This document shows, one piece after another, positions 22,743 to 28,123 of a stretch of 28,123 nt of DNA (position 1 is the first letter of the stretch; each line of letters opens with the position of its first letter). The stretch lies in NCBI GenBank assembly GCA_001775555.1, contig MEXE01000013.1:30316-58438 (forward strand), in the 5' to 3' direction. This stretch comes from Candidatus Amesbacteria bacterium RBG_19FT_COMBO_48_16 (GTDB taxonomy: Bacteria; Patescibacteriota; Microgenomatia; CAZETR01; Amesbacteraceae). The notes below the pieces were generated by a model. It had not been told where the DNA came from. It saw only the letters and a list, made by a program, of their open reading frames with translations, and searched no databases. The translations under genes were made by a program, and so were the position numbers.

Positions 22743-23438
22743 GGGTGAGAAACCTAGTGAAATAGAACCTGAAATTGTCTGCTGTCAAGCAGACGGAGCC
22801 CCTCCGCAAGGTCGGGGTAACGTCGTGCCTATTGAAGAATGATCCGGCGAGTTTTCGATTGTTGCGAGTTTAAGCCCGTAATTCGGGATTAGGCGAAGCG
22901 AAAGCGAGTCTTAATAGGGCGTTTAGCAGCAGTTGGAAGACCCGAAACCTGGTGAGCTAACCATGAGCAGGGTGAGTCCCGGTGAAAACCGGGAGGAGGC
23001 CCGCACCCGTCAGAGTTACAAATCTGTGGGACGACTTGTGGTTAGGGGTAATATGCCAATCGAACCAGGAGATAGCTGGCTCTCCCCGAAATATATATAG
23101 GTATAGCCTCTCTCTATAGTGCTTTTCAGGTAGAGCACTGGATGGGTATTGCATCGCAAGATGTGGTATTCAATCAAACTCCGAATTGGAAAGCTTTTGG
23201 AGAGGGAGTCAGAACGACCCGGCTAAGCGGGCCGCTCTAAAGGGAAACAACCCAGACTGTCGTCTAAGGCCTCTAAATAGAAGCTAAGTGTTGAACGTAG
23301 TTAAATTCCTCAGACAGCCAGGAGGTTGGCTCAGAAGCAGCCATCCTTTAAAGAAAGCGTAACAGCTCACTGGTCGACTTTTTGGAGTTTGGCGCGGAAA
23401 ATGAACCGAGGCTAAGCTTCTTGCCGAAGACACAGATC

Positions 23439-23539
23439 GTGTGCATGGCATACGCAAATTCAAATCTCTGAATTCTAAGCTCTAATTGGCAGTTGGGGGT
23501 TGGATATTCGATTTCTGGATTTTCGTGTGCTGTGCGCAT
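23439..23539 (+). other. Expanded 23S helix with A/T-rich insert
   Basis: A 16-bp continuous stem (23439-23454 with 23524-23539, several G-U pairs) carries a ~70-nt A/T-rich apical insert where E. coli has a short hairpin. The insert (with AATTCAAATCTCTGAATTC) resembles intergenic filler. Confidence 0.6.
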
Positions 23540-24311
23540 GGTGGTAGGGGAGCGTTCCGTTAACAGTGAAGATTTGCCGTGAGGCAGGTTGGAGTGGACG
23601 GAAGTGAGAATGCCGGAATGAGTAGCGCAATGGTTGTGAGAATCAACCACGCCGAAACCCCAAGGTTTCCTGGGCTACATTGTTTGACCCAGGGTAAGTC
23701 GGCACCTAAGGTGAGTCCCTCGCTGAGCGAGGGGGTAGCTGATGGACGAGCCGTGAATATTCGGCTACATAGTAAGTATCGCTAAATCGCGCAAGCGAGT
23801 AACTAGGGATGGACAAAATGGGAAAGACCGAACGCATATAGTGAATGTGTGTCGCAATCAGTAAGGTAGTTGGGCTTGGAAAATCCGGCCTGGCGTTTAA
23901 CCGAGCTGTGATGGGAAATCTGGCGAGTAATCAACGGATGACTCGGTAATTTTCTGTTTTCAAGAAAAGATTCGTAGTGAGATACTTATTATGCCGTACC
24001 GCAAACCGACACTGGTGGGGTGGTCGAGTAGACCAAGGCGATCGGGAGAAGGCAGTTCAAGGAACTCGGCAAAAAAGCTGGACGTAATTTAGAGAGATGT
24101 CCTTCCGCTTAAAGCGGACGCAGCGAAAGATTATTTCCCGACTGTTTAACTAAAACACAGGTCTGTGCAAACTTGAAAGAGAAGGTATACAGGCTGAGGC
24201 CTGCCCAGTGCTCGTAAGTTAAGTGGATGGCTGAGATTACATCAAGGTTTGAAATGAAGCTCGAGTGAACGGCAGCAGTAACTATAACTGTTCTATGGTA
24301 GCGAAGTTCCT

Positions 24312-24607
24312 CGACAGGGGACAATCCATTGAAAAATGGAAAAGAAAACTTGGCTATATGCTGGAACAACTGGAGTATCTTGTGATACTATCGCCCAACG
24401 GATAAAGCAGTCTCTGGTAGGTAGTAATAAAGCACAAGTGCAGTCAATCAGCAGGAAAGACTCCGATGTGACATCGGAGGATCCTCAACGACTACACGCC
24501 AAGCCCCCGGTGTAACACCGGGGTGAAGATATAGTCTGAACTTGCAGGCGACTGTAAGAGCCTTGATTGGAACTAGAAAGGTATCCTAAAAAAGGATTAA
24601 CATATTG
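24312..24607 (+). other. Group I intron in 23S at position ~1931, no ORF
   Basis: 296 nt. The exons join as GAAGUUCCU/UGUCGGGUAAG, matching the E. coli 1925-1940 region. P1 forms between exon GUUCCU and guide GGGGAC (24317-24322) with a U-G pair at the splice site; the intron ends in G. Core elements include AATCAGCAGGAAAG (P-like, ~24447-24460), CAACGACTACACGCC (R-like, ~24486-24500) and GAAGATATAGTC (S-like, ~24525-24536). No coding frame of note. Confidence 0.88.
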
Positions 24608-25158
24608 TGTCGGGTAAGTTCCGACCCGCACGAAAGGTTTAACGAGGGAATAACTGTCTTGAACTGTCACCCGGCGAATTTGAAATGGCTGTGAAGATGC
24701 GGCCTAACTCTACTAGGACAAAAAGACCCTATGGAGCTTTACTGTAACCAGGCCCTGTTTTGGATTTTGAGATAGTTTAGAGTAGGAGGGACTCCGGTGT
24801 CATAACTGGAGAAAAGTGAAACACCTCCCGTTTTGAAATCTCAAGACTTACCCAAGGAAGCTGGAGACGCTTTCGGAGACAAGGTCTGGCTGGCAGTTTT
24901 ACTGGGGAGGTATCCTGCTAAAAGGTAACGCAGGAGTACTAAGGTGCACTAAACTCGGATGGAAATCGAGCGGGTCGTGTAACGGCATAAGTGCGCTTGA
25001 CTGTGAGAGCGGCGGCTCGAGCAGGGACGAAAGTCGGTCGTAGTGATCCTCCGTCGCGTTGTGGGACGCACGGAGCTTAACGGATAAAAGCTACCCTAGG
25101 GATAACAGGCTGATCGCCGCCAAGAGTCCATATCGACGCGGCGGTTTGGCACCTCGAT

Positions 25159-25421
25159 AGACCCAATCTGGGTCAATGTCGCCCCCCGAAGTAATTCGGG
25201 GAGGAAAAATTCAGCTCATATCGGTGAAACCCGACTAGCGCACTGAGCCGCGCTAAGGGCAATACCGAGGGAAGTCTTCGTGACCCCGTAACGACTTTCC
25301 GGTTTAGAAACCGGAAGATTTTCCGCCGATGGCGGGAGATAACACGCTGAGCCCCTTCTATGTATAAAGCTACGAAGGGTGATGGTATAGTCTATGCCGC
25401 TAGTAATAGCGGGGAAACATG
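25159..25421 (+). other. Group I intron in 23S at position ~2504, no ORF
   Basis: 263 nt. The exons join as CCUCGAU/GUCGGCUCAUCC, in the peptidyl-transferase ring. The intron starts with the perfect hairpin GACCCA-ATC-TGGGTC; the guide is probably GUCG at 25178-25181, giving a short P1. The core motif AATACCGAGGGAAG (25261-25274) is identical to those in the 16S intron and in the next 23S intron. The S-like element is GATGGTATAGTC (25381-25392). The last base is G. Confidence 0.87.
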
Positions 25422-25510
25422 GTCGGCTCATCCTATCCTGGAGGGGCAGTACCTTCCAAGGGTCGGGCTGTTCGCCCGTTAAAAGGGTACGCGAGCTGGG
25501 TTCAGAACGT

Positions 25511-26275
25511 AGGTGATACTGCGTTTAACAACAGTAATGTTGTTTTAGTTCTAGCTGTTTCGGTGAAGCCTAAAATCGTATTCCGAACGCGATTATGGTA
25601 ATACCGAGGGAAGCTTTCCAAATGAAAGCAGAGAAATTATACTTAGTACGTGGATCAGTTTCTTGATGATCTGATTACGGGTAAGTTATTAGGTGATGGA
25701 AGTTTAGAAGATCGGAGTCTGGCGAATTCTCGATTGCAGATTAGACATTCAATCAAGCAAAAAGAATATGTCGATTGGTGTTATATGCATCTTAAAGAAT
25801 TTGCGGTTTCGAAACCAAAACAAAACCGATTTTCTTATTACTTCAGATCTAAGAGTTTACCTATGTTTACCAAATTGAGAAAAATATGGTATGTAAATGG
25901 CAAAAAGATCTTGCCGCTGCATATTAAATTTACTCCGTTGGTAATAAGTATTTGGTATATGGACGATGGTTATTATGACCGAACGCGAGATTCTGTCTGG
26001 TTGTGTACGCACAACTTCGACTTACTTGAGATAGAAAGACTACGAGTAGCGCTTGCTAGTTTTGATATTAATAGTGGAAAAGTTAGAGATAGAACTCACT
26101 ATAAAATTAGAATATCCTCTAAGGATACTTGCAAGTTTATAGAATTGGTCAGACCTCATATTTTGCCTTCATTGCTGTATAAAATTGGAATAGCCCCGTA
26201 GAGACTACACGCTAGCTCCCGTAACAGCGGGATGAAGATATAGTCCATGCCAACAGAAATGTTTGGAATTACATG
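25511..26275 (+). other. Group I intron in 23S at position ~2593, with endonuclease gene
   Basis: 765 nt. The exons join as GGUUCAGAACGU/CGUGAGACAGUUCGG, also in the peptidyl-transferase centre. P1 pairs exon GAACGU with GCGUUU (25521-25526), with U-G at the splice site; the last base is G. The core motif AATACCGAGGGAAG lies at 25600-25613, the R-like CGTAGAGACTACACGC just past the endonuclease stop, and the S-like GAAGATATAGTCC at about 26233-26245. Confidence 0.9.
25650..26201 (+). CDS. LAGLIDADG homing endonuclease in the third 23S intron
   Basis: Homing endonuclease of 183 aa with two motifs: LITGKLLGDGSL (residues ~8-19) and ISIWYMDDGYYD (~99-110), each with its catalytic Asp. It is related to the 16S intron enzyme but shorter. 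The GTG start at 25650 is the only reasonable one, with no good ribosome site, which is common for intron-encoded genes. The stop at 26201 overlaps the intron's R-like core, the same arrangement as in the 16S intron. It is more A/T-rich than the flanking rRNA. The expected target is the intron-less 23S site at ~2593. Confidence 0.88.
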   Translation: MDQFLDDLITGKLLGDGSLEDRSLANSRLQIRHSIKQKEYVDWCYMHLKEFAVSKPKQNRFSYYFRSKSLPMFTKLRKIWYVNGKKILPLHIKFTPLVISIWYMDDGYYDRTRDSVWLCTHNFDLLEIERLRVALASFDINSGKVRDRTHYKIRISSKDTCKFIELVRPHILPSLLYKIGIAP

Positions 26276-26417
26276 CGTGAGACAGTTCGGTCTCTATCCA
26301 GTAGAGTCGTGGAGTTCTTGAGGGGGACTGACCTCAGTACGAGAGGACCAGGTTGGAGGTACCGCTGGTGTGCCGGTTGTAGCGTCAGCTGCAGCGCCGG
26401 GTGGCTAAGTACCTACG

Positions 26418-26450
<33 letters not shown>

Positions 26451-26645
26451 CTACCCAAGATAAGGAACTCATCCCGATGCAAATCGGGAGAAGACCCGGA
26501 GCAGACTACTCCGTATAAGAGGCTGGCGGTGTAAGCACGGTAACGTGTTTAGCCTACCAGTACTAATGGTCTAATAGGAGTTTATTTACGGTTACTACTC
26601 TTTATTCTCTTCGCTTTCCAGGGAGCAATTTAAAAAGAGCGCATC

Positions 26646-26767
26646 GTTCTCGGTCATCTGAGCGGCGTGGAACTACCTCTTCCCATTCCGAACAGAACCG
26701 TAAAACGCGCCAGCGCTGACAATAGCTGGGGGGCAACCCTCCGTGAAGATAGGTCATGGCCGAGAAC
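26646..26767 (+). rRNA. rrf: 5S rRNA
   Basis: About 122 nt, closed by GTTCTCGGTCAT/ATGGCCGAGAAC, with the loop C region CCCATTCCGAACAGAACC. Flanking AAAAAGAGCGCAT and ATGCGCTTTTT extend the stem and may double as a processing site and terminator. Confidence 0.93.
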
Positions 26768-26905
26768 AATGCGCTTTTTGGCGCAATGACCTGCGGCTCG
26801 CGATGCTCGCCTAAGGTCAGACCTGGGAACAATGCGCTTTTTGGCGCAATGACCTGCGGCTCGCGATGCTCGCCTAAGGTCAGACCTGGGAACAATGCGC
26901 TTTTT
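26764..26905 (+). repeat. 63-bp tandem repeat, 2.25 copies, after 5S
   Basis: Units start at 26764, 26827 and 26890 (the last is only 16 nt long). Each begins with GAACAATGCGCTTTTT, the 3' end and terminator-like tail of 5S, followed by a segment with GACCT...AGGTC pairing. The first two units are identical. Confidence 0.92.
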
Positions 26906-26917
26906 AGAACTATGGGG

Positions 26918-26923
26918 TATAAT
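26918..26923 (+). promoter_or_regulatory. -10 box TATAAT, leaderless geometry
   Basis: A perfect TATAAT ends 8 nt before the ATG at 26932, directly after the tandem repeat. Confidence 0.6.
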
Positions 26924-26931
26924 ATAACTTA

Positions 26932-27222
26932 ATGGCGTGGTTAGATCCGATGAGTAATAATGACAGAAAGGAGATGGAGTCTATAGTCTCTAATCCCGGA
27001 AGCACAAAGTATAAGGAGGTAGTAGGACACGGATTTATTAATGGTACCTTTTCATTGCTGGGGTTGGGGTTGGCGATATGGGCTGGTTCGGAAGCGTTGG
27101 CTGGGGAATGGGATGGTTGGTGGTTGATATTGGCAGCTGCGGTGCTGTCTGAGGTGGGAGCGTATGTGGCTCGAAAGAGGGTAGTGGAGGTAATTAGGAG
27201 GCCGCTCGAGGGTGGTAAGTGA
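26932..27222 (+). CDS. Small membrane protein, 96 aa
   Basis: Not recognised. A polar N-terminus (~1-33) is followed by two hydrophobic helices, about 36-57 (INGTFSLLGLGLAIWAGSEAL) and 64-80 (WWLILAAAVLSEVGAYV), and a basic tail (RKRVVEVIRRPLEGGK) that probably faces the cytoplasm. The TATAAT box 8 nt upstream fixes the start and suggests a leaderless message. It comes right after the 5S repeat. Confidence 0.7.
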   Translation: MAWLDPMSNNDRKEMESIVSNPGSTKYKEVVGHGFINGTFSLLGLGLAIWAGSEALAGEWDGWWLILAAAVLSEVGAYVARKRVVEVIRRPLEGGK

Positions 27223-27245
27223 GTGCAGTTGGGACGCTGAGGATA

Positions 27246-27251
27246 TAAAAT
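27246..27251 (+). promoter_or_regulatory. -10 box TAAAAT, leaderless geometry
   Basis: TAAAAT ends 6 nt before the ATG at 27258; an overlapping TATAAA (27244-27249) is equally good. Confidence 0.4.
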
Positions 27252-27257
27252 TGGGGT

Positions 27258-27374
27258 ATGGGAAAAATGGCGGCGGTACTGCATGGGTGGCCGAGACCGG
27301 TGTACCAGACGGGAAGATTGATTAAGTTGGTGGATAGGAGAAGTTATTTTGAGTTGGATAAATTTTTGAGGTGA
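27258..27374 (+). CDS. Very small hypothetical protein, 38 aa
   Basis: Not recognised. It begins MGKMAAVLHGWPRPVYQTGR and ends YFELDKFLR. It is basic with no membrane segment. Support comes from the promoter-like box 6 nt upstream and from its stop lying 4 nt before the next start, which suggests it leads a two-gene unit with the phosphoribosyltransferase-like gene. It may be a leader peptide or a real small protein. Confidence 0.4.
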   Translation: MGKMAAVLHGWPRPVYQTGRLIKLVDRRSYFELDKFLR

Positions 27375-27378
27375 CAGG

Positions 27379-27918
27379 ATGATGCAGTGGTTTGACATTG
27401 AAGTGTGCGGGCTTAGGAGAAGATTGCCGATTGTATCTATGGGACCAAAATTGAAAGTGGCTTCTGTATCGCTTTTGGGAGATGTGGAGTTAGTAAAGGC
27501 GGCGGCGAGGGAGTTGGTTTCCAGGATTGATGGGTTGCACCCGGAAGTTCTGATTGGGCCGGAAACCAAGGTAGTGCCTTTATTGCAGGTAATGAGCGAG
27601 CTGATGCGGCTGCAGCGGTATGTGGTGTGCAGAAAGGGGATACAAGCGTATATGGTGGATCCAGCTGTGGTAGTGCCCGGAGAGCTGCGTAATAGACGAG
27701 TCAGAGAAATGGCCATAGACGGGCAGGATGCGAAGTATTTAGGGGGGAAACGAACAGTGATTGTGGATGATGTGGTGTTTACTGGCAGCAGTTTTCGGAT
27801 GGTTGGGCAGCTGCTTTTAAAAGTCGGGGCAGTAAACTGCGGGCTGGCGGCAGTATTCCGGCAGGGTGGGGAATTTGGAGAAAAAATGGAATATCTGTAT
27901 GAGCTGCCGGTTTTTTGA
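27379..27918 (+). CDS. Phosphoribosyltransferase-like protein (type I)
   Basis: Predicted cytoplasmic PRTase-fold protein of 179 aa. The PRPP-binding motif is VIVDDVVFTGSS (residues ~127-138), preceded by an adenine-PRTase-like LIGPETKVVPLLQVM (~58-72) and YVVCRKGIQAY (~81-91). The overall plan (strand, PRPP loop, following helix MVGQLLLKVGA) fits purine phosphoribosyltransferases and their regulatory relatives. The base specificity cannot be read. The start ATG-ATG at 27379 follows a weak AGG. In CPR bacteria, which usually scavenge nucleobases, a salvage role is plausible but inferred. Confidence 0.8.
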   Translation: MMQWFDIEVCGLRRRLPIVSMGPKLKVASVSLLGDVELVKAAARELVSRIDGLHPEVLIGPETKVVPLLQVMSELMRLQRYVVCRKGIQAYMVDPAVVVPGELRNRRVREMAIDGQDAKYLGGKRTVIVDDVVFTGSSFRMVGQLLLKVGAVNCGLAAVFRQGGEFGEKMEYLYELPVF

Positions 27919-28016
27919 CACTTGACAGGAGTAGGGGAGCTTCGTAGTCTAAAGTTACAGCAGAAATATCTTCTGGTGCCGGAAGATAAATTAATTTGAT
28001 ACAGGCACAAATAAAG

Positions 28017-28050
28017 AACACTCTTGGTGATCTGCTGGGGGTGTTTTTTG
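28017..28050 (+). terminator. Probable intrinsic terminator
   Basis: AACACTC pairs with GGGTGTT (one G-U) around a 15-nt loop, followed by a T run. It lies about 100 nt after the PRTase-like stop; the sequence between shows no gene. Confidence 0.55.
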
Positions 28051-28059
28051 TAGTTTCTA

Positions 28060-28123
28060 ATGGCTGTGGAAGTTTTGTTATCAAAGGAGAGGTATCCGGA
28101 AGGAGATAGGAGGATAAGAGTGG
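28060..28123 (+). CDS. Possible start of a new gene, cut by window end
   Basis: ATG at 28060 opens a frame reading MAVEVLLSKERYPEGDRRIRV that continues to the edge. It is too short to identify. It follows a terminator, and the base composition matches coding sequence here. Confidence 0.35.
   Translation, partial: MAVEVLLSKERYPEGDRRIRV

Noticed and set aside
26602..26895. Minus-strand 97-aa frame with a 21-residue repeat
   Set aside because: It is the antisense of the 5S gene and of the 63-bp repeat, which happens to be a multiple of three.
26764..26905. 63-bp repeat as a CRISPR array
   Set aside because: Units are directly adjacent with no spacers, and there are no cas genes.

Overview
The window looks like chromosome from a Candidate Phyla Radiation (Patescibacteria) bacterium, probably Microgenomates-like. 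The reasons are short divergent 16S and 23S rRNAs carrying self-splicing introns with LAGLIDADG endonuclease genes, many very small membrane proteins, a DUF5665-like protein, a purine-rich coding strand, and promoters whose -10 box sits only 6-10 nt before the start codon. The phylum call is from memory of rRNA features and was not checked by a search.

Layout. (1) 1-2901: a thiol-redox and RNA-modification block with a 5'-truncated thioredoxin reductase, an unknown 106-aa protein, a membrane-anchored DsbA-like protein whose two halves are in circularly permuted order, a SpoU/TrmH-type RNA methyltransferase carrying two intergenic-type repeats inside its frame, and a small membrane protein. 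(2) 2945-5660: a 16S rRNA transcription unit with promoter, boxA, 16S gene interrupted at E. coli position ~788 by a group I intron with a homing endonuclease, and terminator. (3) 5714-6539: small proteins. (4) 6547-14600: an extracellular dockerin block. It has two tandem copies of a two-gene cassette (a ~160-aa anchored protein plus a secreted calcineurin-like phosphoesterase with a dockerin), then a DUF362-dockerin chimera. (5) 14612-14683: inverted tRNA-Ile(GAU), then a hairpin-rich spacer with a broken copy of part of that tRNA. (6) 14959-17863: a MacA/MacB-like export system (membrane fusion protein, ATPase, permease), with an unknown convergent gene. (7) 18635-21849: a large secreted protein ending in half a dockerin, translationally coupled to a membrane-anchored scaffoldin with one cohesin, a Thr/Pro linker and one dockerin. 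(8) 21846-26767: promoter, terminator, tRNA-Ala(UGC), boxA, 23S rRNA with three group I introns (one with an endonuclease gene), and 5S rRNA. (9) 26764-28123: a 63-bp tandem repeat and small genes including a phosphoribosyltransferase-like protein.

Two themes tie this together. First, 7-21.8 kb encodes what reads as a miniature cohesin-dockerin assembly on the cell surface. One anchored scaffoldin, three proteins with complete and almost identical dockerins, and one protein with a half dockerin could assemble into a complex with phosphoesterase and possibly polysaccharide-active parts. Second, this island lies inside what looks like a broken ancestral rRNA operon. The order 16S, tRNA-Ile, tRNA-Ala, 23S, 5S is kept, but 16S and 23S are about 16.7 kb apart, tRNA-Ile is inverted, and each half has its own promoter and boxA. 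Protein functions rest on motifs read by eye; no database or structure search was possible.
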